64,000 nt of DNA from Bradyrhizobium sp. 186 (GTDB lineage Bacteria > Pseudomonadota > Alphaproteobacteria > Rhizobiales > Xanthobacteraceae), in NCBI RefSeq assembly GCF_023101685.1, contig NZ_CP082164.1, positions 3,162,001 through 3,226,000 on the forward strand. Direction: 5' to 3'. The notes below the pieces were generated by a model that saw only the letters and a list, made by a program, of their open reading frames with translations, had not been told where the DNA came from and searched no databases. The stretch's first letter is position 1; each line of letters starts with the position of its first letter. Below are positions 52,818 to 62,888 of the stretch, one piece after another. A program made the translations under genes and the position numbers.

Positions 52818-54167
52818 ATGAGCGACGCAAAGCCGACCTGGATCAGGGATCCCCTGGCCATCCTCGCCGACGGCGCCGAGCGCGGGATCGTGGTGAAAGA
52901 CGGCCGGATCATCGAGCTGGTGCCGGCCGGCGGCACGCCTGCGACTCCAGATATCGCGGTGTTTAATGCGGGCGAGCATGTCGTGCTGCCGGGCCTCATC
53001 AACACGCATCATCATTTCTACCAGACGCTGACGCGGGCGCTGCCGGCGGCGATGGACCGCGAGCTGTTTCCCTGGCTCCAGGCGCTCTATCCGGTGTGGG
53101 CGAAGATGACGCCGGAATCGCTGGAGCTCGGCGTCACCGTGGCAATGTCCGAGCTGCTCCTCTCGGGCTGCACCACGACGACGGATCATCACTATGTGTT
53201 TCCGGCAGGGCTCGAGGAGTCCGTCGATATCGAGGTTGCAGTTGCAAAACGGCTTGGTGTCCGCGTGCTGCTCACGCGCGGCTCCATGAACCTGTCGCAG
53301 CGTGACGGCGGCCTGCCGCCGGACAGCGTCGTGCAGGACGAGGATACGATCCTCGCGGACAGCGCGCGCGTGGTCGCCAGGCATCACCAGCGCGGTGCTG
53401 ACGCGATGGTACAGATTGCGCTCGCGCCATGCTCGCCCTTTTCGGTGACGACATCGCTGATGCGCGCCACCGCAGATCTCGCCGACAAGCTCGACGCTCG
53501 CCTGCACACTCATCTCGCGGAGACCGAGGACGAGAACAAGTTCTGCCAGCAGATGTATGGCTGCCGTCCGCTCGACTATCTCGAGCAGTGCGGCTGGCTC
53601 AACGCGCGGACCTGGCTTGCCCACGGCATCTTCTTCAACGCCGAGGAGATGAAGCGGCTCGGCAAGGCCAAGACGACCATCAGCCATTGCGCCTGTAGCA
53701 ACCAGCTCCTGGCCTCCGGCTGCTGTCCGGTGTGCGAGATGGAAGAGGCCGGCGTCGGGATCGGCATCGGTGTCGATGGCTCGGCCTCGAACGACGGATC
53801 GAACCTGATGCAGGAGGTGCGCGCCGCGTTCCTGCTGCAACGGGCGCGCTACGGGGTGACGAAGGTCAGCCACAAGGATGCGCTGCGCTGGGCCACCCAG
53901 GGCTCGGCAGCGTGCGTGGGCCGGCCGGAACTCGGCGCGATCGCCGCCGGCAAGGCGGCCGACCTTGCGCTGTTCAAGCTCGACGAGCTGCGCTTTTCCG
54001 GCCACGGCGATCCGCTGGCCGCACTGGTGCTGTGCGGGGCGCATCGGGCCGATCGTGTGATGGTGGCGGGAAAATGGGCGGTGATCGACGGCGCGATCCC
54101 GGGACTGGACGTCCCTGACCTTGTCCGCCGCCACAGTTCCGCGGCTCGGGCGATGCAGGCGGGATAG
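52818..54167 (+). CDS. 8-oxoguanine deaminase-like amidohydrolase
   Basis: 449 residues from ATG 52818 (MSDAKPTWIRDPLAIL). Amidohydrolase metal site is visible: GLINTHHHFYQTLTRA, His and Glu in DARLHTHLAETEDENKFC, a His in TWLAHGIFFNAEE and Asp in GIGVDGSASNDGSNL. This N-D-G-S-N-L tail and P-W-L-x-A-L-Y-P-V-W are typical of the 8-oxoguanine deaminase/hydroxyatrazine ethylaminohydrolase group. The enzyme would convert 8-oxoguanine to urate, feeding the ureide genes here. Divergent from the dehydrogenase operon. Other purine-like aminohydrolase substrates remain possible. Confidence 0.87.
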   Translation: MSDAKPTWIRDPLAILADGAERGIVVKDGRIIELVPAGGTPATPDIAVFNAGEHVVLPGLINTHHHFYQTLTRALPAAMDRELFPWLQALYPVWAKMTPESLELGVTVAMSELLLSGCTTTTDHHYVFPAGLEESVDIEVAVAKRLGVRVLLTRGSMNLSQRDGGLPPDSVVQDEDTILADSARVVARHHQRGADAMVQIALAPCSPFSVTTSLMRATADLADKLDARLHTHLAETEDENKFCQQMYGCRPLDYLEQCGWLNARTWLAHGIFFNAEEMKRLGKAKTTISHCACSNQLLASGCCPVCEMEEAGVGIGIGVDGSASNDGSNLMQEVRAAFLLQRARYGVTKVSHKDALRWATQGSAACVGRPELGAIAAGKAADLALFKLDELRFSGHGDPLAALVLCGAHRADRVMVAGKWAVIDGAIPGLDVPDLVRRHSSAARAMQAG

Positions 54168-54273
54168 CGACGGAATAGAAAGAGGGGGCGACCACAAGTG
54201 CCGGGTGCTTCTGGCCACCCCCTCCAAACCTCCTCCGGGAGGAGCAGGTGATTTTTGCGATGCAAGAAGCGTG

Positions 54274-55350
54274 CTACTTGCCCGGCAGCTTGTCGTCGAT
54301 GCCCTTGACGTAGAAATTCATGCCGAGGATCTGGCCGTCGTCGAGGTGATCGCCGCCTTTGCACTCGACCGGCTTGCCGTCCTGCCCAACGACCGGGCAC
54401 TTGAACGGATGCAGCTTGCCGGCGGTGATCGCCGCCTGGGCATCCTCGGCGAGCTTCTTCACGTCGTCAGGCATGTTGGTGTAGGGCGCCATCGCGAACA
54501 TGTGGCTGTCGAGGCCGCCCCAGGTATCCTCGGACTTCCAGGTGCCGTCGAGCTCGGCCTTGACGCGCGCGATGTAGTAGGGGCCCCAAGTGTCGAGGAT
54601 CGAGGTCAGCTGGGTCTTTGGCCCGAATTTGATCATCTCGGAGTCCTGGCCGAAGGCGAGCTTGCCGCGTTCGCTGGCGATCTGCATCGCCGCCGGCGAA
54701 TCCGTGTGCTGCATGATGACGTCGGCGCCCTGGTCGATCAGCGCCTTTGCGGCATCGGCTTCCTTGCCCGGATCGAACCAGGTGTTGGCCCAGATGATCT
54801 TGACCTTGATGTTCGGGTTGATGGTTTGCGCCGCGACGATCGTCGCGTTAATGCCGGAGACGACCTCGGGAATCGGGAACGAGCCGATATAGCCGAGCAC
54901 GCCGGACTTCGACATCTTGGCTGCGATCAGGCCCTGGATGTAGCGGCCCTGGTACCACTTGGCCGAGTACGTCGACATGTTCTTGTCGCGCTTGTAGCCG
55001 GTCGAATGCTCGAAATGCACGTTGGGATATTTCTTCGCGACCTTCAGTGTCGGATCCATGTAGCCGAACGACGTGGTGAAGATCAGCTTGTTGCCGGCGC
55101 GGACGAGCTGCTCGATCGCACGCTCTGCATCGGGGCCTTCGGGGACGTTCTCGAGATAGGTGGTCTCGATCTTGTCGCCCAATTCCTTCACCAGCGCCTG
55201 GCGCGCGAGGTCGTGCTGGTAGGTCCACCCCAGGTCGCCGATCGGACCCAAATAGATGAAGCCGACTTTCAGCTTGTCGGCGGCGGAGGCTGCACTGACG
55301 CTCCCGGCAAGCAAAAGCCAGGCAGCCAGCGCAAGAAGTGTTTTCCTCAT
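54274..55350 (-). CDS. BMP-family periplasmic binding protein of a nucleoside ABC transporter
   Basis: 358 residues from ATG 55350 (MRKTLLALAAWLLLAG); upstream frame to 55425 is rejected. A signal peptide ends VSAASA. BMP fold: LKVGFIYLGPIGDLGWTYQHDLAR, LIFTTSFGYMDPTLKVAKKYPNVHFEHSTGY, STYSAKWYQGRYIQGLIAAKM, KIIWANTWFDPGKEADAAKALIDQGADVIMQHTDS. The W-x-x-x-x-x-x-x-x-x-A pattern and spacing match BmpA/PnrA-like proteins that bind purine nucleosides or bases. Last gene of the transport operon 58996-54274, 77 nt after the permease. Confidence 0.93.
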   Translation of the reverse strand: MRKTLLALAAWLLLAGSVSAASAADKLKVGFIYLGPIGDLGWTYQHDLARQALVKELGDKIETTYLENVPEGPDAERAIEQLVRAGNKLIFTTSFGYMDPTLKVAKKYPNVHFEHSTGYKRDKNMSTYSAKWYQGRYIQGLIAAKMSKSGVLGYIGSFPIPEVVSGINATIVAAQTINPNIKVKIIWANTWFDPGKEADAAKALIDQGADVIMQHTDSPAAMQIASERGKLAFGQDSEMIKFGPKTQLTSILDTWGPYYIARVKAELDGTWKSEDTWGGLDSHMFAMAPYTNMPDDVKKLAEDAQAAITAGKLHPFKCPVVGQDGKPVECKGGDHLDDGQILGMNFYVKGIDDKLPGK

Positions 55351-55427
55351 CATCAATCTCCAAACAGTCGGGGAAAGCCACAATCCGCAACGTGCGCGCC
55401 CCATCGCGCACGCCGCGGAAATCAAAC

Positions 55428-56345
55428 TCAGCGGTCAGGCACAAACACGGTGCCGAGCGCGGCCGGTGCGGTCGAGCCGCCGGTGCGCGCGCGGGACAGC
55501 AGGACCAGAACGATGACGGTCGCGAGATAAGGCAACGCAGACATGAACTGCGAAGGAATGCCGACGCCCCAGCCCTGCGCGTGCAGTTGCAGGATCGTCA
55601 CCGCGCCGAACAGGTAGGCGCCGACCACGAGCCGGCCCGGCCGCCAGGACGAGAACACGACCAGTGCCAGTGCGATCCAGCCGCGGCCCGCGGTCATGCC
55701 GGGAATGAAGAACGGGGTGTAGGCGAGCGGCAGATAGGCGCCGGCAAGGCCTGCGCAGGCGCCGCCGAACATCACGGCGAAGGTGCGGATGCGCAGCACG
55801 GGATAGCCGAGCGCATGCGCTGAGACGTGGTTGTCGCCACAGGCGCGAAGGATCAAACCCGGTCGCGTGCGGTACAGGAACCACCAGACGCCGACGATCA
55901 GCGCCAGCGAGAAATAGACGAAGGCGTCCTCGCCGAACAGCACGCGGCCGATCAGCGGGATGTCGGTGAGGCCGGGAATATAGAGATGTACCGCCGGCGT
56001 GATGCGCTCGCCGACGAAGCCGGCACCGATCAGGCCCGACAGGCCGACGCCCAGGATGGTCAGCGCGAGACCCGTTGCGACCTGGTTGACGGCAAGACCG
56101 AGCGCCATCAGCGCAAAGATCAGCGACATCAACATGCCCGCGACGATGCCGAACAGCGCGCCGATGAAGATCGAGCCGGTCAACCACGCTCCGGCGAAGC
56201 CGCAGGCCGCGCCGACGATCATCATGCCCTCGACGCCGAGGTTGAGCACGCCGGCGCGTTCGGTCACGAGTTCGCCGGTCGCCGCGATCAGGAGCGGCGT
56301 CGAGGCGGCGAGCACTGCCAGGATGATGGCCTCAACCAGTTCCAC
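55428..56345 (-). CDS. Nucleoside ABC transporter permease, second subunit (YufQ/NupQ type)
   Basis: 305 residues with about eight membrane spans. Family markers: ATGELVTERAGVLNLGVEGMMIVGAACGFAGAW, GLAVNQVATGLALTILGVGLSGLIG and LRACGDNHVSAHALGYPVLRIRT. It pairs with the permease at 56332-57423, overlapping its stop by 14 nt, and both serve the dual-domain ATPase encoded upstream. Substrate by family is a nucleoside or nucleobase, consistent with the purine enzymes beside it. Confidence 0.92.
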   Translation of the reverse strand: MELVEAIILAVLAASTPLLIAATGELVTERAGVLNLGVEGMMIVGAACGFAGAWLTGSIFIGALFGIVAGMLMSLIFALMALGLAVNQVATGLALTILGVGLSGLIGAGFVGERITPAVHLYIPGLTDIPLIGRVLFGEDAFVYFSLALIVGVWWFLYRTRPGLILRACGDNHVSAHALGYPVLRIRTFAVMFGGACAGLAGAYLPLAYTPFFIPGMTAGRGWIALALVVFSSWRPGRLVVGAYLFGAVTILQLHAQGWGVGIPSQFMSALPYLATVIVLVLLSRARTGGSTAPAALGTVFVPDR

Positions 56346-57423
56346 GGGCCACCTGACGGTTCGGGAAGACCAGTTTGAAGCGGTAGAGGATGAGGGAATC
56401 GCAGGCGAGCACGTAGAACAGCAGAATGCCCTGAAAAACCTTGGTGACGTCCAACGGGATCTTCATCGCGATCTGCGCTTGCTCGCCGCCGATAAAGGTC
56501 AATGCGAGAAAAAGACCTGCAATTAGTATTCCAAGCGGGTTCAATCGCCCGAGAAAAGCAACGATGATCGCGGTAAAGCCGTAGCCGGGCGAGATGCCGG
56601 GCTGGAGGTGGCCGACGGGGCCCGCAACCTCGACGATGCCCGCGAGGCCCGCTAACGCGCCGGAGACGGCGAAGGTCAGGATGATCAGCTGGTTGGCGTT
56701 GAAGCCGCCGAACCGTGCGGCGCGGGGCGCGGCACCGACCACGCGGATCTCAAATCCCTTGATGGTTCGCCCGAGCAGGATCGCCGCCGCCGCGACGACG
56801 AGCAGCGCGATGATCGAGCCGAGATGCAGCCGGCCGCCTTCGATCAGCAGCGGAACCGTTGCGACCGGATCGAACTCGGCCGTGGTCGGGAAGTTGAAGC
56901 CGTGCGGGTCGCGCCAGGGCCCGCGCACGAGGTAATCAAGAAAGAGATCGGCGACATAGACCAGCATCAGGCTGGTCAGGATTTCGCTGGCGCCGAACTT
57001 CACCTTGCAGATCGCCGGGATCAGCGCGTAGAGCGCACCCGCGGCCGCTGCGAGAACGAACATCGCCGGCAGGACCCAGGCGCCGGCGTCGGTGCCTTGG
57101 GTCTTCACCGCGATCCAGCTTCCGGCTACCGCGCCGATCAGGAATTGCCCCTCGGCTCCGATGTTCCAGGCATTGGCGAGGTAGCAGAGCGATAGCCCGA
57201 TCGCGATCATCACCAGCGGCGTCGCCTTCACCGCGATCTCCTGAAGCGAATAGCTGTCGGTCAAGGGCGCGATGAAATAGGCATGCAGCGCCAGAAGCGG
57301 GTTCTTGCCGAGGATCGCGAACAGGATGGTCATGGTCACGATCGTCAAGCCGATCGCGATCAGCGGAGAGACCAGCGCGATCGTGTTGGAGCGCTCGGCG
57401 CGCTTCTCAAGCACCAACTGCAT
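56332..57423 (-). CDS. Nucleoside ABC transporter permease, first subunit (YufP/NupP type)
   Basis: 363 residues, eight to ten spans. It opens with SPLIAIGLTIVTMTILFAILGKNPLLALHAYF, then KATPLVMIAIGLSLCYLANAWNIGAEGQFLIGAVAGSW, and has the cytoplasmic motif RVVGAAPRAARFGGFN. Its start overlaps the ATPase stop by 17 nt. It forms the heteromeric membrane channel with the next permease for inward transport of nucleosides across the inner membrane. Confidence 0.92.
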   Translation of the reverse strand: MQLVLEKRAERSNTIALVSPLIAIGLTIVTMTILFAILGKNPLLALHAYFIAPLTDSYSLQEIAVKATPLVMIAIGLSLCYLANAWNIGAEGQFLIGAVAGSWIAVKTQGTDAGAWVLPAMFVLAAAAGALYALIPAICKVKFGASEILTSLMLVYVADLFLDYLVRGPWRDPHGFNFPTTAEFDPVATVPLLIEGGRLHLGSIIALLVVAAAAILLGRTIKGFEIRVVGAAPRAARFGGFNANQLIILTFAVSGALAGLAGIVEVAGPVGHLQPGISPGYGFTAIIVAFLGRLNPLGILIAGLFLALTFIGGEQAQIAMKIPLDVTKVFQGILLFYVLACDSLILYRFKLVFPNRQVARGTG

Positions 57424-58996
57424 GCGCGGCCTCCTTCGGCTCCAGGCTGCTTCCGCCCATCAACAGGCCGAGCTTCTCGCGCGTCGCTTCGCTGGTAGCT
57501 AGCGGTTCCGACAGCCGGCCGTGGAACATCACGGCGATGCGGTCGGCAATCTCGGCGAGCTCGTCGAGATCCTGGCTGGTCACCAGCACAGCGGCGCCCG
57601 CGACTGCCAGATCGAGCAGCGCCTGGCGGATCACGGCGGCGGCGCCGGCATCGACGCCCCAGGTCGGCTGGCTCACCACCAGCACCGCCGGGTTGCGCAG
57701 GATTTCGCGGCCCACGATGAATTTCTGCAAATTGCCGCCGGAGAGGCTCGCGGCTTCCGGATCGCGCTTGGCCTTGCGGACGTCGAAGGTTTCGGTCGCG
57801 CGGTCCACGGTCTTCAGCGTGGCCGCCGTGTCGATGAAACCGCGATGAACCATGCCGCTGGCCGCGTGCCCGGTGAGCAGCGCATTCTCCGACAGCTTCA
57901 TGCGCGGCGCGGTGCCGTGGCCGAGCCGCTCTTCAGGCACGAAAGCCGCGCCCAGCTTGCGCCGCCGGGTGATCGAGAGGTGGCCAGCGGCGATGCCTTC
58001 GATCACAATTGTGCCGGGGTCCCTCGACAGCCGCTCGCCGGACAGCGCAGCGAACAGCTCGTCCTGGCCATTGCCGGCGACGCCGGCGATGCCCAGAATT
58101 TCGCCGCCCTTCAGCTCGAACGAGATGTGCTCGAGCCGCACGCCATGCGCTTCGTCTGGCGCAAGTGAGAGATCGTTGACGACAAGCCGCGGCACGGTGG
58201 TCTGCCGGCCAGCAGCGGCCTTCACCTCCTTGATCTCGCCGCCCACCATCATGCGCGCGAGCGAAGCCGCGGTCTCGAGCCTGGGATTGCAGGTCTGCAC
58301 CTTCTTGCCGCCGCGCAAGATCGTCGCGGTGTCGCAGAGGCGTTTCACCTCGTCGAGCTTGTGGCTGATATAGAGGATGGCGCGGCCTTCGGCCTTGAGC
58401 CGCCCCAGCACGATGAAGAGCTGATCAGCCTCCTGCGGGGTCAATACCGCGGTGGGCTCGTCCAGGATCAGGAATTTCGGGTCCTGCATCAGCGCGCGGA
58501 CGATCTCGATGCGTTGGCGCTCGCCGACTGACAACTGCCAGACCTCGCGCCTGGGATCGAGCGGCAGACCATAAGTCCTCGACACCTGCTCCAGCCGCGC
58601 CGACATGTCCTTGAAGGACTCCTTGCCGTCGAGGCCGAGCGCGACGTTCTCGGCGACGGTGAGGTTGTCGAACAGCGAGAAGTGCTGGAACACCATGCCG
58701 ATGCCGCGGCTGCGCGCTTCCGACGGACCGGACAGCACGATCGGCTCGCCGCGCCAGCGAATCTCGCCGGCACTGGGCTGGATCAGCCCGTAGACCGCCT
58801 TGACCAGCGTCGACTTGCCGGCGCCGTTTTCGCCAAGCAGCGCGTGGATTTGCGTCGGCCAAATGTCGATGTCGATGGAATCGTTGGCGAGGAAATCACC
58901 ATAGCGTTTGGTGAGCCCGAGCGTTTGAAGCAGCGGGGACTCGCCGGAATGCAGGCCGTTAGGCGTCGGATCTAACATTCGCTGATGCGCTTGCAT
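57407..58996 (-). CDS. Nucleoside ABC transporter ATPase with two nucleotide-binding domains
   Basis: About 529 residues using ATG 58996 (MQAHQRMLDP); ATG 58978 is an alternative and the frame to 59185 looks spurious. Domain 1: Walker [10 protein letters not shown], signature QLSVGERQRIEIVRAL, Walker [14 protein letters not shown]. Domain 2 starts near LEHISFELKGGEILGIAGVAGNGQDEL with a degenerate Walker A, signature SLSGGNLQKFIVGREI and a Walker B VLVVSQPTWGVD carrying Gln in place of Glu. Such asymmetric twin ATPases are normal for BMP/sugar-type importers. Head of the operon leading to two permeases and the binding protein. Confidence 0.92.
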   Translation of the reverse strand: MQAHQRMLDPTPNGLHSGESPLLQTLGLTKRYGDFLANDSIDIDIWPTQIHALLGENGAGKSTLVKAVYGLIQPSAGEIRWRGEPIVLSGPSEARSRGIGMVFQHFSLFDNLTVAENVALGLDGKESFKDMSARLEQVSRTYGLPLDPRREVWQLSVGERQRIEIVRALMQDPKFLILDEPTAVLTPQEADQLFIVLGRLKAEGRAILYISHKLDEVKRLCDTATILRGGKKVQTCNPRLETAASLARMMVGGEIKEVKAAAGRQTTVPRLVVNDLSLAPDEAHGVRLEHISFELKGGEILGIAGVAGNGQDELFAALSGERLSRDPGTIVIEGIAAGHLSITRRRKLGAAFVPEERLGHGTAPRMKLSENALLTGHAASGMVHRGFIDTAATLKTVDRATETFDVRKAKRDPEAASLSGGNLQKFIVGREILRNPAVLVVSQPTWGVDAGAAAVIRQALLDLAVAGAAVLVTSQDLDELAEIADRIAVMFHGRLSEPLATSEATREKLGLLMGGSSLEPKEAAHAVGA

Positions 58997-59560
58997 GGGA
59001 TGAAGTGCCTCAATTGTGGGCCAGTTTGAACCGCGGCGTAAGGTGCGAAAAAGCGTCATCCCTTGCTCAACGCTTCGGCAGGTGGGCAGGCCTCGCGAGT
59101 AGCTCCTCTCGCCGGGTGTCGATCGCTGCCAACCGCTCTCCGGACAGTCGTCGCGGCCGCGCCGTGCGAGCAAGGCCTGTTGCAAATTTGTGACGATTCA
59201 AGCCAAATCGGAACCCGCTATGCAGGCTTGACGTGAAGTTGAGCAAGGTCGCGCCACCACGCGTATGCAATGACGGACTGCAATCACAGTCATCGGCAAC
59301 GATCGTGTCCGTGTCGTTCTCCCGACGCAAAAGACAAACGAAATCAAACGGGAATGTTCGGCAATGGCCGGCATCGCCTTGTCGCTCGCAGGTGAGGACA
59401 GCGCGAAAAAACCTCGAGATCTCGCGATGAAGCGCCGCCTGCTGCCGAAACAAGCGGCATGCCTTGAAAAAAGTTGAGGCTTCTCACTCCGGGAGATCAG
59501 CGCAAGTGTCGCACCCAAGGGACGTTCATTTTTACGTGTCCAAACTTGGGGGTATTCAGG
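58997..59560. other. Intergenic control region between divergent transporter and barrel genes
   Basis: 564 bases separate the nucleoside transporter operon and the outer-membrane barrel gene, which point away from each other, so both promoters lie here. No open frame in it shows recognisable content. A candidate TTGACG at about 59230 and an A/T-rich stretch at about 59450-59475 are visible, but no clear operator was found. Confidence 0.4.
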
Positions 59561-60667
59561 ATGTCGTTTCGTTTCAGGGCAATTGCAGCAGCGGCGCTGT
59601 CACTTGCTACGCTCGCCACCGGTGGCTTGGCTCAGGCAGCAGATTTGCCGGTCAAGGCCGCCAAGAAAGTGCCTGATCTCCCGTTCTTCCTCGTGATTGA
59701 CAACCGCGTGTCGTTCTCCTGGATGCCCAAGGGCACGGATCCTGGCATGTGGAGCGTCCGTCCGGATGGCAGCATCAACGGCACCACCGCCAAGCAGGTC
59801 TATTCGTTCACGCACTTCGATCTGTGGGCCTACGGCACCAACTTCTTCACCATCTCGATGTTCAAGTCCGGTCATAACGACCCGGCTTCGCCTTGCGTCG
59901 CGCCCGGCGTGACCATCACCGGCGGCGTCGGCGATTGCGCCGGCGCAACCGAGATCTACGGCCTGTTCCGCTCGACCTTCGGCTGGAACGAGCTGTTCAA
60001 CACCAAGACCTTCACCATGGGCCCGCTGCACAACATCTCGTTCGAAGTCGGTATGGATGCCAACACCGAGAACAACTTCCTCGCGCCCGCCAAGCGCGAC
60101 GTCGTCGCCGGTCTGCAGTTCGCCTTCGACCTTCCCTACAAGGGCTACTTCAACGTCGCGCCCTTGATGTACTATGAGTTCCTGAATCACAACTCCTTCA
60201 CCCAGTGCGGCCTGTTCGGACCGGGCGTGGCGGGCGTGACCTGTAATTCGGACGGAAACGTCAGTTACAAGCCGACCTGGGCCGTCGAAATCAACTACTA
60301 CATGGACCTCGGCTTCCTGCCGCCGAACATGCAGTTCTGGTCGATCAGCGGCCGCGCCGGCTGGTATGGCCCGAAGGGCGACTCGAACGGCCTTCCTGCG
60401 CTCTCGGGCACTGGCATCTTCAGCACCAAGTCCAAGACCGAACTCAACAGCGAACCGATCCGCCTGACTTTCGATGCTTCGAAGGCGGTGTGGGGTGACA
60501 AGTACTCGCACTTCGTCGATCTCTGGGTTGCCTACCGCTACTGGCAGAACAAGTTCGGCCTCGACCACAACGCCATGGCTGGCGTCTGCACGATCGCCCC
60601 GACCGGCCAGAGCACCAAGAGCTGCACCGAGTCGACGGTCTACGGTGGCGTCACTGTGAAGTTCTGA
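59561..60667 (+). CDS. Outer-membrane beta-barrel protein, possibly Tsx/OmpK-like nucleoside channel
   Basis: 368 residues from ATG 59561 (MSFRFRAIAAAALSLATLA), signal peptide ending GLAQA; frame upstream to 59474 rejected. The mature part begins ADLPVKAAKKVPDLPFFLVIDNRVSFSW and consists of many alternating strands ending YGGVTVKF with a C-terminal Phe. The layout of VYSFTHFDLWAYGTNFFTIS, IYGLFRSTFGWNELFN, NISFEVGMDANTEN and HFVDLWVAYRYWQNKFG reminds me of Tsx/OmpK nucleoside channels, and a nucleoside ABC operon lies divergent to it. The similarity is from memory and partial; a barrel of another kind is possible. Confidence 0.6.
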   Translation: MSFRFRAIAAAALSLATLATGGLAQAADLPVKAAKKVPDLPFFLVIDNRVSFSWMPKGTDPGMWSVRPDGSINGTTAKQVYSFTHFDLWAYGTNFFTISMFKSGHNDPASPCVAPGVTITGGVGDCAGATEIYGLFRSTFGWNELFNTKTFTMGPLHNISFEVGMDANTENNFLAPAKRDVVAGLQFAFDLPYKGYFNVAPLMYYEFLNHNSFTQCGLFGPGVAGVTCNSDGNVSYKPTWAVEINYYMDLGFLPPNMQFWSISGRAGWYGPKGDSNGLPALSGTGIFSTKSKTELNSEPIRLTFDASKAVWGDKYSHFVDLWVAYRYWQNKFGLDHNAMAGVCTIAPTGQSTKSCTESTVYGGVTVKF

Positions 60668-60694
60668 TCGACTGAAGGTCTCCAAGCTACAACG

Positions 60695-60745
60695 ATGGCG
60701 CCGCGCATGTCCCGCGCGGCGCCATTCTGCTTTCTTTCTTCACCT
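60695..60745 (+). terminator. Rho-independent terminator of the barrel gene
   Basis: ATGGCGCCGCGC (60695-60706) pairs perfectly with 60714-60725 across a 7-nt loop, followed by a T-rich run (TCTGCTTTCTTTCTT). It starts 28 nt after the stop. Confidence 0.88.
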
Positions 60746-60836
60746 CGCCCCGCTTGCGGGGAGAGGCCGGATCGCATCGTGTTTGCGGAAGCAGCCCCTC
60801 ACCACAATCCTCTCCCCGCAAGAGCGGGGCGAGGCG
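60743..60836. repeat. Dispersed palindromic intergenic repeat, copy 3
   Basis: CCTCGCCCCGCTTGCGGGGAGAGG pairs with CCTCTCCCCGCAAGAGCGGGGCGAGG around the inner CCCCTCACC element. Same layout as copies 1 and 2 but shorter. It sits between the convergent barrel and guanine deaminase genes. Confidence 0.75.
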
Positions 60837-60856
60837 GTGCAGCTCGCTTGGGCCGT

Positions 60857-61342
60857 CTACTTCGTCCACACGCCGTCGTGCAGTGCTTCGGCCTCGTCCT
60901 CGAGCATAGGCCCGACGATCTCCGTCGGTCGCTGGCCGCTGGCAAAGACCTCGCGGCAGGGCAGGTCGAGCGTCGGGTTCTCCGGGTGGTTGCCGGTGAC
61001 GCCGCGCAGACGGTGCTCGCTGAGGCCATAGACGACGCGGCCGATGCCGGCCCAGTAGATCGCACCGGCGCACATCGCGCAGGGCTCGGCGGAGGAATAG
61101 AGCGTGGCTTTCGCCAGCACTTCGCGGCCGAGCGTGCGGCAGGCCTGCGTTGCCGCCAGGCGCTCGGCATGGGCGGTGCCGTCGTGATCCGGCATGTAGC
61201 CGTTCTCGGCCTCGATCAGCACCTTGCCGTCCCCATCGACGACGATGCAGCCGAAGGGGTGGTTGCCATGGCTGAGCGAGCGGCGGGCGACCGCGAAGGA
61301 CAGGCGCAAAAGCTGTTCGTCGCGTTCGGTTTGGCCGTCCAT
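60857..61342 (-). CDS. guaD: Guanine deaminase-like nucleobase/nucleoside deaminase (CDA fold)
   Basis: 161 residues. Zinc site of the cytidine-deaminase fold: catalytic Glu in GTAHAERLAA and cysteines in SSAEPCAMCAGAIYW. The opening LLRLSFAVARRSLSHGNHPFGCIVVDGDGKVL and C-terminal VWTK are close to bacterial GuaD, which deaminates guanine to xanthine. It lies 13 nt downstream of the ATPase gene on the same strand, as the last visible gene of the second BMP-type operon. It would feed the dehydrogenase at 49114. A different base or nucleoside is possible. Confidence 0.85.
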   Translation of the reverse strand: MDGQTERDEQLLRLSFAVARRSLSHGNHPFGCIVVDGDGKVLIEAENGYMPDHDGTAHAERLAATQACRTLGREVLAKATLYSSAEPCAMCAGAIYWAGIGRVVYGLSEHRLRGVTGNHPENPTLDLPCREVFASGQRPTEIVGPMLEDEAEALHDGVWTK

Positions 61343-61355
61343 TGATGCTCCGCGG

Positions 61356-62888
61356 TCAGTGCCCCGCCATGTGCCGGCCGACCACGGTCAGGTCGGCCTC
61401 GCTGGTGCGGGCCTCGTATACGAACTCGCCGTGGAACATGACCACGAGGCGGTCGGAGAGTTCAAGCAGTTCGTCGAGATCCTCGCTGACCAGCAGCACG
61501 GCGGCGCCGCGATTGCGCGCGGCCATGATCTCGGCGTGGATCTGCGCTACTGCCGCAAAGTCGAGGCCGAAGCAAGGATTGGCCGCGATCAGCACTTCGA
61601 CATCGTCGCCGAGCTCACGGGCCAGCACGGCGCGCTGCACATTGCCGCCCGACAGCGCCGAGATCGGCGTATCCGGCGTCCGGGTCTTGATTTTGTACTG
61701 CCCGATCTTCTTCTTGGCGTCGTCGCGGAAGGCGCTGCGATTGAGCCACCAGCCGCCGCTGGCGAAGGGCGCGCGATCGAACTCGCGGAAGGCGATGTTG
61801 TCGGCGACGCTCATGCCGCCGACGCAGGCGTTCTTCAGCGGCTCCTCCGGCAACAGCGACATCTTGTGGCGACGCATCTGCTCGCGGCTGGCGCGATAAG
61901 GATCGCCCGCGACGCGGATTTCGCCGCTCTCTGCGGCGCGCTGGCCCGCCAGCACCTCGACGAGCTGGCGCTGACCGTTGCCGGAGACGCCGGCAATGCC
62001 GACGATCTCGCCGGCACGGACCGTGAGCGAGACGTCATGGACGGCCATAGCGCCAGCATCGTCGAGAGCGCGGACCTTTTCCAATTCGAGCCTGGCCTGG
62101 CCGGCTTCGCCGGTGCGCGGCGGCTGCACCGTCAGCTCCTCGGCGCCGATCATGGTGCGTGCCATAGCATCGGGCGTGAGCTCGGCCACCTTGCCTTGAC
62201 CGGCAAGCTTGCCGCGGCGCAGGATCGTGACCTCGTCGGCGAAGGCCATGACCTCGCGGAATTTGTGTGTGATCATCAGGATGGTCAACTCGCCCTTGAC
62301 GACCATGTCGCGGAGCATGCCGAGCACCTCGTCGGCTTCCGCCGGTGTCAGCACCGAGGTCGGCTCGTCCAGGATCAGGAAGCGGCGTTTCAAATAGAGC
62401 TGCTTGAGGATCTCGCATTTCTGCCGCTCGCCGGCGGAGATGTCGGAGACCTTGGCGCCGAGCGGCACTTTGAAGGGCATGCGTGCCAGGAACGCCTGGA
62501 GCTCCTTCATTTCCTTGGACCAGTCCACCACGGCCGGCACGTCGTCGCGCGCGAGCACGAGGTTTTCCGCGACCGTCATGGCCGGCACCAGCGTGAAGTG
62601 CTGATAGACCATGCCGAGGCCGAGCGCGTGGGCGTCCTTCGGATTGCCGATCGCCTGCTCGCGACCGCCGAGGAGGATGTCGCCTTCGGTGGCGTGGTAG
62701 TAGCCCATGATGCATTTGACGAGCGTCGATTTGCCGGCGCCGTTCTCGCCAAGGAGGGCGTGGAACGAGCCCGGCCGCACTTTCAGCTCGACATTGTCCA
62801 ACGCAAGAAAATCGCCGAAACGCATGGTCATGGCGATGGCGTCGACGCCGAAGGCGCCGCTGGGTGGTGGCGTTTCGCCGATGATCAC
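61356..62888 (-). CDS. Second BMP-type ABC transporter ATPase with two domains
   Basis: 510 residues from the GTG at 62888, whose GTGA overlaps the previous stop; the longer frame to 63248 is not real because it covers another gene. Domain 1: Walker [10 protein letters not shown], signature [16 protein letters not shown], Walker [13 protein letters not shown]. Domain 2: [13 protein letters not shown] with signature [17 protein letters not shown] and a Walker [14 protein letters not shown]. It is distinct from the ATPase at 57407, so the genome region holds two such transporters. Companion permease is at 63594. Confidence 0.92.
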   Translation of the reverse strand: MIIGETPPPSGAFGVDAIAMTMRFGDFLALDNVELKVRPGSFHALLGENGAGKSTLVKCIMGYYHATEGDILLGGREQAIGNPKDAHALGLGMVYQHFTLVPAMTVAENLVLARDDVPAVVDWSKEMKELQAFLARMPFKVPLGAKVSDISAGERQKCEILKQLYLKRRFLILDEPTSVLTPAEADEVLGMLRDMVVKGELTILMITHKFREVMAFADEVTILRRGKLAGQGKVAELTPDAMARTMIGAEELTVQPPRTGEAGQARLELEKVRALDDAGAMAVHDVSLTVRAGEIVGIAGVSGNGQRQLVEVLAGQRAAESGEIRVAGDPYRASREQMRRHKMSLLPEEPLKNACVGGMSVADNIAFREFDRAPFASGGWWLNRSAFRDDAKKKIGQYKIKTRTPDTPISALSGGNVQRAVLARELGDDVEVLIAANPCFGLDFAAVAQIHAEIMAARNRGAAVLLVSEDLDELLELSDRLVVMFHGEFVYEARTSEADLTVVGRHMAGH